Shown: positions 1 to 13,792, numbered from the stretch's first letter. The stretch is DNA of 64,000 nucleotides from Acanthaster planci (GCF_001949145.1 NW_019091390.1:1522405-1586404), one strand, 5' to 3'. Numbers and translations: made by a program. Notes: generated by a model not told the origin, from the sequence alone.

Positions 1-2261
1 CTTAGCGCTCTCTGGGGAAAAAGAAATGTACATAACAGTTGTATTGAGGGCGCTGCAAAATGTTCCCATAAATAGAGCATTAGAAGACGTCATTAGGGAC
101 TTTAGCGTGGCGTCAATTCTACCTAAATGCAAAGGAACGGGAATAATGCTTTGTTCTGTGTCGCTTCCACAGCTAGGGGAGTCTCTTGCGAGATGAAGAA
201 CATTTAACGTACTCAACTTGATAAAACTACAAAAAAACGTGTCACTAAAATGAATCGAATCGTTCTCAGAAAAATCTTTTTTCTCGGTAGAATTTTAATG
301 GCTTCCCACCGTCACAAAAGGCCGTATTGTCGCGGAAACAAAATGGATACATTGATCGTGCCGTGAGGTAAATGGTTACCATGCCAACGCTAGTTCACTG
401 TCGTACTCCGATAGGAGGTCGCTGAATACGTTACTGGTGCTGTACAAAATCACAGATATGCCTTTCGATAGTGTGGGTGGAATACTCGACATATGTTTTT
501 GTGTAGAGCATAGACGCTGAGGCTGTGCAGTTACATATAAAGATGTTAGATACGGGCCTACGCGTATTACATCCTAACAAGGAAGCTGTTGTCTTAATCC
601 TTGCAATCTGACATTATGGTTTTCCCCGTTTTTTCCATTTATTCCGGAAGCCCTATTTTCCGGAAGGTGAACTTGAAATAAAAGAGACCATTTGGGCATA
701 TTTGTTATTATGAAGACTTAAGCATAAGTAGTCCGATTAGTATGTTTAGTAAACATTTTCAGTAATGAAACCAAGGATTTTGCAAAAGCGCCTGAGGTCT
801 ATAGAGGTTCCTTGTCTCGAGGCCTAGTGGAATAGTGTGATGAAATTGGTTAGTTTCACTGAAAGTCTCGTGAACAATTCGATATCTTTTTGACCCACAG
901 CACGCTGTAAGGTGCCATGAGTTTGTGTCCTTGAGCAAGGCAATGTTTTTAGCCAAATTACTTTCTTCACACTTGCATGAATTGAAAGGCGGGTAGCCGT
1001 TGGCCTGTCATGGCAGTCGAAGGTACGGGTTAAGTCACACCATATTTACTCGGAACAACAGTACGAGGCTACCGTTGTAGGACTAGAGGCTGTTGAAGTA
1101 ATTGATAGGCCCGAGGAAAAGAAAGTAATGTCGTTCAATTTTGCATCGAATTGCGTGTACAGTGCGTCTGAAATAATCGTTTTCGTTGGTAGAGAAGATG
1201 CAATGCAATGATGATTAATACTCGTGCAGTGCAGGCCAGCTTCATATTCTTACAAATTGCCACTTAGAATTTATTGACAGGATGTAAACTATCCCTTGAC
1301 TTTAAACTGAGACTCATATCCCTGTTGTAATTCCCTTGGCCAAATCATGGAACTTTTCGTGAACCATTTCGTCTGTGCGGTAACCGCTGTGGTTTATGTA
1401 GCGTACACAATTTGGGTTTCATTGAGCGTCCGTTAGCACACCCACGCACACAAAATTTGTGTCTATTTGCCAGTAGTGTTTTGCACCCTGTCGATTGCAA
1501 AGGGCGCCCTCCAGTAGCTGCATACACGCCCCGGTCAAATTATCAAGATAGATGGAGAGCACGCGGTGGGGCGTGTGTTAGTTATCAAAACTTGCCACCG
1601 CCTGACTTTGATATACGTGTAGTCGTTGAATTTTCCTGCATATCCGGCCCTTGACTCGGGGAAATGTTTTCTTTGCGACAGTTTGAGGTCACGACGCGTA
1701 AGCGTAAGACAAACACCAGGAAGATGCTTTGGTCAACAGAAGGATGTCTGCGTAGCGCAGGCAAAAATAAATGGTTGAGTGCCGAAACCAAACCGCGTAT
1801 ATGACGTTATTGTTCTTAGGCATGAAAGTATGCAGAGCCGTACCTTTCGACGTAGAATTCGAGGAAACCCCGATTATTTATCGTTGTTTTGCCGTCTATG
1901 AAAGACCACCTGTTAATTCTAAATAGTTAAATAGCAATCACGGATGAGTCCTCTTAATATCGATTTGATATCAATTGCCTAGCACTCCATCATGTCTCCA
2001 TCACTCTTGGGAAAACCTATCAAGCTGTTTTGAGGCGCTTTTTCATATGCCCGTTTTTCAGTGTCCCATGAGTCCATATATGGGGTGCGGCGAGTGTTGA
2101 TTGAAATTGTTCCCTTTTGTGTTTGTGAGGAAATAGCGGCAACGGATGTGGCCAGTAAACGGACCAACATAGATCATGAAAAGGCGGCCGTAGAGACATG
2201 AGTTGTGCCTACGAGATGGGCGGCGTACGCAGGAGATAATGCACGTGAGCGATAAGTTTCA
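1..2261. other. Gene-free stretch, CpG not depleted
   Basis: No exon with convincing splice sites or biased codon use was seen on either strand. All open frames here are short and fall in overlapping frames. CpG is frequent (18 in bases 1-360 by hand count), which fits unmethylated intergenic DNA in an invertebrate. Confidence 0.6.
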
Positions 2262-2460
2262 CTTGTACGTACAAGTTAAGAATTAATGACTCATTTGTGC
2301 GACTTCAGTCTCGTACGTACGTCGTACGTCCCTACGTACCAGTACGAGTTATAAATGATCACTCGTACGTACAGGTTATAACTCATACATACGACTTATA
2401 TGTCGTTTGTTCAACGTATATCTCGTACCTTCTTTTATTCCTTGCGTACGACTTATGAAT
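2262..2460. repeat. Degenerate ACGT-rich repeat block
   Basis: Variants of TCGTACGTAC, TACGAGTTAT and TACGACTTAT recur about every 20-50 bases. The block looks like a decayed satellite or minisatellite built on a self-complementary CGTACG core. The period is irregular, so I do not give a unit length. Confidence 0.55.
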
Positions 2461-2746
2461 TTTAAACTCAGACCGTGGAGGGTTTTCACCCTGTTTATAA
2501 TTGTTGATATCTGCGTTCTTGCATATAGATTTTCAACATAACAGAAATGTGAAATTAAGAATACCTTAGAAAATAACACTTCATGGAATAGCGAAGTACT
2601 CAGCAAACTTCTGCGTCACTTTGTAAAGCTCTAGTTTGGAAAGTTTACATTGTTAAATGTAAACCTTTTAACAAACTTTGAACCGCTTTGTTTTATTCAA
2701 ATAGTCTTTGGTATCAGTATAGGCCTAAGAAACTTAAAATCCTCCA

Positions 2747-3018
2747 CACTGAAAAATTGCCTGGGTTAAATTATAACCCAAGCGAGGCTGAAAAATGCAA
2801 CTACCCAATAGTTTAGGTTGTTTCAACCCAATTTGGGTGATTTAAATTAATTTCTGGGTAGTTTTAACCAAACAGTGGTTAATATCTACTAATTTTCTGG
2901 GTGGAAACTGAAACAGAAATTAATTCTCAACCCAAAGTTGGGTTAACACAGCTAATATTTGGGTAGTTGCAATTTTACCCTTCCTCGGGTTAAAATTTAA
3001 CCCTGGCAGTTTTCAGTG
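2747..3018. mobile_element. Palindromic MITE, about 272 bp
   Basis: The left end CACTGAAAAATTGCC and the right end GGCAGTTTTCAGTG are inverted copies. Pairing continues inward through GGGTTAAA/TTTAACCC, GCAACTACCCAA/TTGGGTAGTTGC and several AACCCAA/TTGGGTT pairs, so nearly the whole element is a diverged palindrome. There is no coding capacity. I see no clean target-site duplication, so the superfamily stays open. Confidence 0.75.
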
Positions 3019-6000
3019 CATGTCAGTTTGCCGAAAGTTTCATCCATCAGCTTTGGCGAGCGTTAACCGAAAACGCACGTGTTTCTCGAAACATACAGAA
3101 TTTTTCAAATCCCATCCGAGAGTATTTTCTATACCGCGCTTGGTAATTGCAAAAGGAGCGTGGCATTGAATTCTGCCTTTGATTTCCCCTGTCCATTGCA
3201 TCCCAGACAACTGTTTAACACTAATCGTATGCTGTCAGAGACCTTGGAGTGGGACGGGACCGGACTAAAGCCGTTACCATGGTGCTTTGGGGGAGATTGT
3301 TTCCATGGATACCAAGTAATTCGCGTTTCCATCAAATTAAGCTGCTACATTGAGAGGCCAGTCGGCACACTTTGCAAAGCGTATTGGAAGCGCTAAAGAA
3401 AGTCCGACGGTTTTTCCCAACTGTTTTTAAATCTTCTGCAGGATATCTCGAAATACTTCAGAGATATCTTAAAAATCGATTTTAGATGTGTGACGTCACC
3501 ACGACTCAGAATTCTAAGTTCAAGCTTTTGTATAGTACCGAATCCATCATACCTTGGAATAATAAACATCAGAATCGTTCAATTATATCAAACCAATTAA
3601 TTATGATGTATGAAACTTTGGACATACAGAATCAATCATCTATTACTGGGTTGAGAGAGCAACTAGTGGTAGCATACCGGTACTGCCGGAAGCCTTGGGA
3701 ACAAGGTTAACAGCACAGGCTTTTAAACAAAAAACCCTGTACATAGAGATGACGCCATCGATGCTGCTGGAGACATTTTATTGATTGGTTAGTTAGCGAA
3801 TGTTGTAAAGGATTCTTTTTTTTCATGAGAGTGACCGAAACTATTAATTATTTTTCGATGGAAATATGGCAGTACTGAAATAAATATTGCCCTCCGAATT
3901 GAGTCATACCACTTCAAGTAGAAATTTTGTACAAACCCTCTCCCAAGAAATAATTCGATGATTGGAACAGCTAGCTAGGCTTTCCAAAGCCGTTCCAATC
4001 CACGACACTGCGATCCAGGACAAGGAAATTGGAAAACTCCAGCTGCAGAATCACCCTTCATGGAGTCTTCAAAAGACCCGCACATTCTCGAGTTACCGGG
4101 TCAGAACGCACACATCAGCGTAATGGACGTGAGCAGCTGAGAGCGGATCATGTTGTGCATCCAAAAGATTCGCAGACCTTCGCTGGGCTCGATGCCATGG
4201 CTGTGATGCGTGCCATATATTGATTTACTCCAATTTATCAGTGAAATTGCGGTGACACGCGTCAGTTGCCATACGTGGAAACCGCGTAATTGTATTGCTG
4301 TCGGCTGTTTTGGAGCATCCACGGTTGTTTCCGTGTCTTGTGTGTGGCAGGCCTTCTTAGTCGGTCATAATTTTTCAGGTTACCTTAATCTTTGTCTAAT
4401 TTAATTTAACACTAATGTATGGGATGCTGCGCTGAGTGAAACGCCCCCTGTGTACAGCGACTTAACTGGCTCTTCCACACTCTTCCACTACCAGACAGCA
4501 TGAGGTTTGTTAGACTTGTTACAGTCGGTTCAGGGAGCCGGACACCGTAACTTTCGTGTGCAGAAATGCGCCCACGCTTGATCTGTGTGTACGCCATTGA
4601 TCTCCATTATATAGACCCACAGTGAACAATAATGCGTCACCAAATTCTTACGCTGAAAGTTGGCGCGCCAGTCACAACATCGTCCGGGGTGGTGGAGCCG
4701 TTATGAAGCTGCGCAATAACCGCCTGAATATTGTTAGATAAGCATTACCGCATGCGAAATGTTTCAGTTTGCGAAGTTTGTCGTCAACGTGCTATACCTT
4801 TGCACTATATTGAGCCATTGGGTTGCTTCAGCCGCTCTTTTAGTTGCATGGATACGTGTTAACTTGGAGAGAAGTCTTTAAATATTCGTGCGTTTGCCCC
4901 GTTGGGTTGGCCGAATGGTGCAATTCATGACAAGAATAATGTTCTCACCGCTTAATTAGATGTAGCTCTGTATTCGATGGCCCTCCAATGGGGAGTGCTT
5001 AGCCCTGCTGTATAGAAAAGTGAGGATAGAATGTGATTTTCCTTTCAAATAAAAGTCAGTATTCACGCGGATCTGGCAATGGTGAATTACCATTAGGCTT
5101 AACTAAGCACGTTGTGTTGCAATCAAAGGAGTCTTAAGAAATACTTATTTTCCGTATTTGTAGGGTATTTTTGGTAATGTAGCATCATGCGGAGTCTGTA
5201 CACCGGTGGCTTGCGCTGCACCAAAACATAATGCTCCAAACTGTCTTTCATAAAGTGTCAGTTCTTAAGCCAATTCAGAGCGCTCTGTCTCTGATGTAGC
5301 AGGACAGGTTGTTGTGCACGAACATATTAAACCATTTGCTTTTTTCGCCCTTTGTGGGACCGGTCACCTATTGTATTTGGAAACGAGGTGACGAGTATCT
5401 CCTCTAGGATGCATGGAAACGTTGCACGTATGGCCGGTTCTTGCAGATCACAAACAAAACCTGGCCAGTCTTCAAATATAGAACTCGTAGAGCACACAAA
5501 CGCAGCTGGGACCAGACGACCACTGTGACACAGCTATCTTTAATGAATAATCACGAATTCCCAGGGGGCAATTTAGGAGGAAGCGTAGAAAGAATTGTTC
5601 TTTCAGTATACTGGATTTATGAATACTTATCCATTTATGTGGCGCCAGGGACATTTTGAAATTCTTCTAACGATCTTTCGTCGGGAAGCTTCGCGCCTCT
5701 CTCCTAGCGTGCATCTTAACATGAAATCGGCCTGGATAGTAGGGCCAACACATCGAAATCGCTCCTCGAGGGCGGGGGAAGTGCAGCCTAATCCGGGCAG
5801 ACTTTCCCGCGCTAAATCACGGCCCTTGTTCTGCCGAAACCCGCGCAAACACAGGCCCCTGGAAATGGAGCAGTTGCTCCCCCTCTGCAAAACGGCTGAT
5901 TAAAACGGGGGGTGAGAGACGGAAAGACACGGCGAGGTTTGCGCCGCTCAAGGGCCCCTGCTGAAATCGAGATTGCGTCCGACCGGTAGCCAGCCCCGAT

Positions 6001-6984
6001 ACATGCGCTCATGGGTTAAAGACTGCCTCATTAAAGACGGATGGCATTAACTTGGTTGCACCAAATCCAATTTTGCTGTCATTTAAAAGAGGACTACCCT
6101 CGTATGAAATTGACAGTGCCAAGTGTACCTGATTAAAATGCTCTTTTGTTTGCATGTGTTATGCCAAACCAGTCAACTTTGCTCATCAAGTGCGTACTGA
6201 GTAGAGATAAGACAAGATTACGTTTAACTTCGGTGAAAAGAAACTAAGACATCGATAATGCATGGCCTACCGGATCCGCTAGTGTAGTCCTTCTGAAGAT
6301 ACAAACCGTGTGTTTTATTGAAACAGTTCCGAAGAACAGAGTATCTGGCATTTTATCGTTTAATTCATATTTTTTAGGTTGCTGACTTCTTATTTTCTAA
6401 AAGTACTTTCTAAAACCTAAGCCAATTAGAGAAACGTGTCTAGATCCTTTCATGAACCCGTCAGGGTGAATGTCGACAACCAGACCAGTGAGAGATTTTG
6501 AGACGCTTGTGGGAGCAAACACACTGGTCATTTTCGCAGTATTTCGCGTGCTCAGAACTGTATGCACTCATTCTGAGGATAACGCGCGTGTGTTCAAAAC
6601 TGTGGAAAGGACTGGTATGTTTTACCGCCCCCAAGCGTCTCAAAGTCCCCCATTCAGCTAATGACCTGGAAGTAAAATGTCTCGCTTCTCTTTTCCTTAC
6701 TGATCATGTTTTTACCCAAGTGCATGTTAAATCGGTTGGGCGAGGTACGAATGATTAATTTTGCGTCGTAACTCACACGCACGTGCACAGCTGTTTCGAC
6801 GTGCTGCCCTCTGGAGACAGCAGGTCGGCACTAGCAAGAGCCAGCTAAAAGAGGGCGCCGCACAAAATAAAAATGAGCAGTTTCTGACAAAGATAAAACT
6901 GTTATGGTGAGGTGTAGAATTTTAGATTTTAACTTTACAGTTAATAGATTGTAAGTACTGCATCATTTGATGCAGCAGCTGTCT
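3019..6984. other. Gene-free stretch
   Basis: No supported exon or RNA gene was seen. The one local feature is a CpG-rich block at 5690-6010, entered separately. The overlapping frames at 5595-6012 open on both strands with no coding bias and no paired splice sites. Confidence 0.5.
5690..6010. promoter_or_regulatory. Candidate CpG-rich regulatory block
   Basis: CpG and GC rise well above the flanks. The block contains CCTAATCCGGG (TAATCC is a K50 homeodomain, Otx-type, site) and GCTGATTAAAAC. It has no transcription start signals or coding bias. An enhancer is inferred from composition alone; a short unrecognised exon is the alternative. Confidence 0.25.
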
Positions 6985-7162
6985 CAATACGGGTCTTTCA
7001 CAAAAGTGCGCCTCCAAGAGTTTGCAACGCGTTGGCCAATCACAGTGGGCGAAATCTGTCCACCCAATGCGCGTTTGGAAAGGGCCGACAGGTTTCACGC
7101 GTTGTGATTGGCCAACACGCTGCAGACACTCGGAGGTGCACTGTTGTGAATCACCCGAATTG
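6985..7162 (+). mobile_element. 178-bp palindromic MITE, copy 1
   Basis: It starts CAATACGGG and ends CCCGAATTG. The two arms are near-complementary throughout, each with TTTGCAACGCGTTGG-like and GGCCAATCAC segments, around a short asymmetric loop (CCCAATGCGCGTTTGGAAAG). The loop sets the orientation. There is no ORF and no obvious target-site duplication. It is one of five full copies in the left half. Confidence 0.9.
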
Positions 7163-10100
7163 GAAAATGGTAGAAGACCGGTAATCCTGAGCATAACCCT
7201 AGACACAGTACTCTCAAGTATGTTTATCACATAAGGAATAGGGCTATTGAGCGATCTCACCCTTGTCCAACCTCATCCCTCAGCTCCCCGGGTGAGGCTA
7301 AAATACGGGAAGTTTCAGTCGTTATCTTGGGGCTAATAGGCGTGTTTTAATTCCCCGCCGTTTGGGGGAACGAACTCGGCCTCAGGGGTTATTGGATATT
7401 GTTTTTAGCCTTTCGTAGGGACGCTGCGAGTCACAAATCGAATCAAGCAGCTAGACAAACAATCCCACGTGCAGAAACGTTTAAGTGGTATGTATGTCAG
7501 GTTCTTAAACTATCAAAGTGCGGGGTCTTTTGTGGTTTGTATATGTAAAATACGGTATAGTCCTACCATTAATCCCGGGTGACTTGACGAACATTGCAGT
7601 GTTTCCGTTGTAGAGATCCGTCTATGTATGTTCATTGCACGGCATAATAATTGTAGTAACCAGAAATGGTGACAGGGGCAATCATCAATATAGTGCGCCA
7701 CCAAGAGGTTTAACGCCACGACCCCTTTCAGACTGCATTATAGGAAGCAGACGACGTCGGCGTACTGTTAACGGCAACCCCCTTTTTTCTTGTGGACTCC
7801 GTCCTTTTATGTATATGGATGTCCAAGATTTAGATGCAATGTCGTGTGAGTACAAGGATGGATTTATTTACGATACTTCTGCGTATATAATTTGTGTTTG
7901 TGTGTTAATACAAACTAGACGAAGACCAGCTGATTAGCGGACAGCATGGTTAGGTGGCACAGAAAATCTTGAAATATCATCCGATGCAAACACCCCACCT
8001 TTTACAGCAAAATACCAATGTTTGGAACATGGACGTAATATATTATGATATTATATGATAAGGATACCACCTTAATAAGCAATGCTCAAGTTAAGGGAGC
8101 GTTTTTTTCATTAAAAACTTTGAGAAGGAAATTTAATTTCCAAATCGGTCCATTCCAACGGGGAACGCACAGAACAAGCGAGAAATGTTTGCTTCTGAGA
8201 TCGAGAGGCCACTACTTAAATTCCCAGTCGCCAGTTTACTTTGACCCACGTGGATAGAAAAATATTGGGGACCTGACCCTCCGATTACCTTCCCATCGGA
8301 ACCTGTGTCCCCCACCTCCTGATATCTTCCAGCGAGAATTAAGAACACGAACGACTTTTGTATTGGTTCGGAACAATAATCAAACTCAAAAATGTCACAG
8401 GAAAATTACACGACCAAGTGCCCTTCTTCGCCCCAAGCAACACAGTGGTCCTAACAGCAGATAGGCCAGTCCCAACTTTATCGTGCTGAATAAAAGGTCT
8501 AACCCTCATCGCTATAATTAACTTAATAGGTTGAGAACGTTAACTTTGCACATTAAAAACTACCCTTACCGTCTCTTCCCTCATGACCCCTCTGCAGAAT
8601 AATTTGATATGATTACGTACAATCACAGGTTTTCACTATAAATTTTGCATTGTGTATGTACATCTATACGTCGTAATGTGAGCTACAACACTTGAAAAAA
8701 ATGGCCGAAATGTGGCTTCAGCTAACCTGTTACTGCTTGTCCTGTGCTATAGAGGTTACTAGGTCCAACTGCGGCTCTGTAGTGTGAGACTGGCCGAAGT
8801 GTATTTACGGATCGACGCTATAATTGGTGCGGAACACTCTGAGACACCCGGGCCCTAGATCCGCAAATGGGATCCCTTCTCGACTGGTACGGTCTACTCA
8901 GAAGCACCTGCCCTGCTCGACCCATGGTGGTGGTTGACCGTTCGATCCTCGAAAATGGATGCATAACGACATTAGACGGACAGAGTGGTCGAGCCAGGAT
9001 TCTTTATTGGTTCTTAATGTGGCGCGCGGAAGCCGATGAGGTCTCTCATGTATCTTTAGGTGCAAACGGGACCGGCTTTAAAATATAATCGCTTTCTCCA
9101 TTTCATCAGTGTGTGGCCGGGTTATTGGCCCGGGAATCAGGACAGCGTGAAACGATGAACTAACCTTCCAATTCACTCAGACTCGGGAAAAGTGCAAACC
9201 AGCGGTTGGCTACCTGTTCAATTTAGCGCGGCAAAGACGGTGAATACTGCTGTATGCACGTTGGGGCCTCCGGCCGCCGCCTTGAATAATCCTGCGCGTA
9301 CCGCTATGTGCACACGCATGGGTGAGTGGAACGCAAGGCCAGACTGGGTGACGATGCGGTTGATGCAAGCTCCTCTTCCTGGTCTCCGGCGTTAGGTTTC
9401 TGTGTGGTAAGCATCAGAGAGTAGGATGCCTCGCAGCTTTTCTTGCGTGAAATTTGTAGCGTGATTTCAGGTTCTGACGAGGTTCTGCTTCCTGTTTGTG
9501 TAAAAGAAGAAGTTTGATCATGAATGCATTCCAAATTTTTACAAAAATATGGATCTTGCTGTACTTATTTTCTTGACGTTTGTGTCTTAATTTGTAATCG
9601 CTAATTGGACGTTTATCCAGTAAACTTGAAGTGTAATGGCAGTCGCACGGTTGCGATATTTTGAGCTCCCTTTAATTACAATAGACTAGCTTGTTTACTC
9701 TTTTGAACAGTTGATTATGCTGTTTTCATTTTTACTGTACATTTCATTTTCGATAAGCTTTCTAGTCGTGGATCAAGATCTTTTAAAAAATGTGTTAGCG
9801 TTAGTTCATCGCCGATTGAATGTCTGCTAAGATAAATCTGCTAACTGAATTCATTTTTTCCGGACCTCATCTCAAAAACATATCAGAGGAACAATCAAAT
9901 CATGGGGAAGTTGCTTGTATAATCATTTGAAGTCTGTCACTCCGCAGAAAACTGGTGTACACTTGATACCCTTTGTATCCTATCTGGTGTTATAACAAGG
10001 TCCTTGGGACTTTACAGTTTACCTTGTTAATAGTTACCTTGTATTATAAGTTATGGCAAGCACAGACAAAGAGTTTAGACCTAGCATTGTTATAGACGTG

Positions 10101-10954
10101 ATCTTGTATTAACAATGCTCTTCTTATGTGTGTTCGACTGTACATGGATACCGAGGGTGTCAATGTAAAACCAGCCGACCCCCTCAGTTTTTGTAGAATT
10201 GTTGTTGGTTAATAACCAGGGCATTTAGAGTTGATACATAGTCATATACCACACGAGAACTTAAACAAGGAACTGGTTTCCTTTAGGACACAGAGAAAAA
10301 CAATTCGTCTTTTGATCATCTCAAATTGAAAGACTTAACATGAGTTGAAATGAAGACGATAACCCGAAGTATATTACTGATCAATTTAGTTGTGCTCCAA
10401 CGAGTAATTTCGAAACATTGCCTTGAAGTTACCTCGCGCTGTGATCCTAAGATGCCAAAGCCACACAAACCCTCCTAAGAAAGAATCGTGGCCGACTAAG
10501 AAAGAATCGTGGACAAGTTCGGAACTGGCTCCTTGCCATGCGAGGACAAGGGGTGATGGTGCTTCTACGGAGGCACGATGAAGCCATTCCCTGTAGCCGT
10601 CTTCTCGCGTCATGAAAGTGCTTGATAGACAAAATTAAATGCCATAAGTAGGGGAGTTTGCTATGTGTTGACACAAAATAGAAAGAAAAACAAGTGGGAA
10701 GGGAACTTGGGAGTCTGCTGCCGCCAGGCGTCTCAGTGTCCCATGGTTTGTTTTATCTACTCACTGCCAATCCATAGTGATCGCAAGGGCGCCATCGGAG
10801 GAACAGAACTTAATCTGTCCTCCTGCAGATGCTACCCACGCAAATTAAGAAAAAATGCTTGCTGTCTCTCACTCCGACGTCCTTGGAAAAACTGCTTAAT
10901 GCTTCACAGGATGCATTTCTCTTCAGTAGATGTAGTGATGTGATGTCATCATCG
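7163..10954. other. Gene-free stretch
   Basis: No supported exon was seen. An open frame at 8867-9088 (+) and one at 9192-9395 (+) show no codon bias and no paired splice sites. The region at 9110-9400 is mildly CpG-rich. A 17-base direct repeat, CTAAGAAAGAATCGTGG, begins near 10474 and 10496. Confidence 0.5.
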
Positions 10955-11132
10955 CAATACGGGAGTTTCACGACAGCGCGTCTCCAAAGGTTTGCAACGT
11001 GTTGGCCAATCACAAAGCGCTAAATCTTTCCACCCAGTGCGCGTTTGGAAAGAGTCGACAGATTTCGTGCGTTGTGATTGGCCAACGCATCGCAAACTCT
11101 TGGATACGCGCTATTTTGAATCGCTTGTATTG
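10955..11132 (+). mobile_element. 178-bp palindromic MITE, copy 2
   Basis: It starts CAATACGGG and has the same arm segments and the same loop orientation as copy 1. Its right end has decayed to CGCTTGTATTG. The length is again exactly 178 bases. No target-site duplication was recognised. Confidence 0.88.
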
Positions 11133-13614
11133 AAACGCTTGCGTTATACTTTCCCCTAATATTGTGCTATTTATGACGAAACCGAGTAGGTCGATGCCTT
11201 GGTAAATCAAAATTCCTACGTCATCTGAGCGTTAGGATGGCAGAGCAAACCTACAAGTCTTCTGTTTGCCTTCTTTTTTGGCAAAATATGTCCTGTCGGC
11301 TATTTTGAAAACGAACAGTGTCCAACGATTGGTAATTTATTTTAAGGAAAGCAAACAATGGTACGACAGAAAACACTCCAAGCTCTGAAGGTTGGGGAAC
11401 TTCTATATTGATATTGAATTGAAAGATATTTCCATGGAAATTATATTTTAGTGGAGGAATCCCCTTATCCGTCACTGCCACGTGTCGCTCGTCTAACCTT
11501 GACTCCGTTTCCCTTTTGGACAGGCTGTCCCGTTTCCCTGGGGCCCCCGAAGGATCATGTGAAAAACGGGCCAACTTTGTGTAAATGAGGCGTGCCATCT
11601 TGTCCTGTGTTGTGTTCTTTCGTTGTGACGACGGCTGTTGTGTGTTTCACCTAGCACACTGCAGTGCACGTGTATGTGTTATTCATTCAAAAAGAGGAAT
11701 CATGAATTAGAAATAGAGCAGACTTGAAATAAGTCTGTGCATGCACCGCCAAAGCGACAGAAAAGCAGTGGATTTTGAGGTAAACAAAGCATCATTATAG
11801 CTAAATCTTTCGGAGTCAGTAAATTTGTAGATCATTGAAATCAATATCATGATTAATCATCAGATTGACAAACTTAACAAACAGTTGAAGATTTCCCTGA
11901 ATATTGATTATGAATTGACATCTTAGTGGAAACCTGGCATTCCTCGTCAGTTGCTCTCTAATTCTCTTCAACCGGAATTTGACGGATGCCAATGTTTTCT
12001 TGTCTAGTATAGGGGTCCACATTACATATGCCCATTCGGGCGCGGGCAGATTGGAGACATCTTTCTGGTTTTTTTTGGACTATTTTTTGACATCTCAGGA
12101 TTCTTCCACAATTAGATGACAGCGGTCACAAGTTTTCATTATAATTTCACCCCCGGGCAACCTGCCAATTTAAATCATTTCCCACGTGGGATATTTTTGG
12201 CGCAACGTACGCGTTCAACTAATTGTGCGACGGCGACCATCCAGTGCCAAACCATAAGGCGCAGGTTGTCGTGCGTTTGACGTATTACGACCGTGTTTGC
12301 AGCGGGAAGAGTGGAAGTACGAGCTCTGGCCGTAATAGACGTGCTTGCTTCTTTGCCCAAGTTCACGAGAAAGTCGTTGGCTGAGGGAGACAGTTATGCC
12401 GCCTGCTCCTGTCTGTTTTTCACGGCAGTGCATGGATGCATGGCTGCGCTCCCCGGGTGGCTCTTGAAGTTCGCCCGATCGCGGTGTTCCTAAAAGTCCC
12501 TCTCGTGACGCCTGTGCGCGCGGCAGGAAATTTATTCAGACACCGTGGTGCTTTGATGCAAAGTGCACGCGACGCCGCTTGAACTGTGCAGTGAGGTGGC
12601 GGTGCAGGCTTAGCAGTGTCTTTGGAAGACACAGCAGCCCACTCTCCACCGTGATGCATGTGCTTAGTATTGGCCGTAGCTACATCTCATCAGGGGTTAG
12701 AGCTGAACAATTTTTGCCCTGTGACTTGTCAGTCCACGGTCTCCTGGTGCGGGAGCGGTTTTAGGCAGTGACATTGACACCGTGTGATGCAGCGTTATCC
12801 TGAATTAACTCGCCCCGGCATCATTTGTCTTGCGTTATCGCCGTCCTCGTGGGAAATACACGCCAGCGTGGTCGACGTCAAATTACGCCGGGGACCGGCG
12901 GCTTGAACTCGGTCCTACGCGGTCGGCCAAAAGATACACAAACGGCGCTTCTGATCCGGGGTGAGTGTACAACGTGGTCTTTTTTCCATCGTTAATTTTC
13001 AGTTGTTTAAACCTTCCCTTTTCTCACCCGGTCCATTTGCCATTTGCAAAGTTTGCCACCTGCTTATGTCGGCGTGCTAGTCGCCAAGGTTTGTGGGGAA
13101 TTTTAGCGTAATTACCGGCCCATCCAGAAAAAGAGTGCATTAGAATGCCCAGCATTGAACAGTGTGGGGACAGCCGCAGCTGTTGATGTGAGCCATAGGA
13201 AAGCGATCGCTCTGAATGGAAGCCATGATAAATAACCCTGCTAGGAGGCTGTGTCTAATGTACGATGCAAAGGAGAAAATCGGCAAAGTGTCGCCTCACA
13301 TTGGTCAGGATTGAATTTCCGATATTTCTACTTGCTTTGACCGCGGCAAAAGAAGCATTTGGAAATAGCTCAGTGTACATGTGACTTAGATTGATCGCTC
13401 ATCGGTACTGAAACAGGTAAAATTAGTAAAGGGAAATGAACCTAGACCAGAATATTGGAAAACCCTTCAGAGCCCTAATATTTGTGAATTTTAGGGCTGC
13501 CAAGTTTCTGCCACTGATACAGGCATAAACCAGTTTAATTTTAGTAGGATAAATTGTCGAAAAAGAAATGGTGACATGTACAAAACTGCAGCGCAGTCTG
13601 GGTGCCCCTTTGCG
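11133..13614. other. Gene-free stretch with a CpG-rich part
   Basis: No supported exon was seen. From about 12290 to 12960 the DNA is richer in GC and CpG, with GTGCTTTGATGCAAAG (a TCF/LEF-like CTTTGATG beside a POU-like ATGCAAA) and a GTGTCTT-TGG-AAGACAC hairpin near 12620. Frames open on both strands here without codon bias. Confidence 0.4.
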
Positions 13615-13792
13615 CAATACAGCCGTTTCACAATAGTGCGCCACCAAGAGTTTGCAACGCGTTGGCCAATCACAATGCGCGAAATTTGTCGACCCAATGC
13701 GCGTTTGGAAAGGGTCGACAACTTTCGCGCCTTATAATTGGTCAACGTGTTGCAAACCCTTGGTGCTGCACTATTGTGAATCACCCGTATTC
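13615..13792 (+). mobile_element. 178-bp palindromic MITE, copy 3
   Basis: It starts CAATACAGC and ends CACCCGTATT. Both arms, both GCAACGCGTTGG-type motifs and the loop are kept, in the same orientation as copies 1 and 2. The left arm carries GGCCAATCACA; the right arm has decayed to ATAATTGGTCAACG. Confidence 0.9.
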
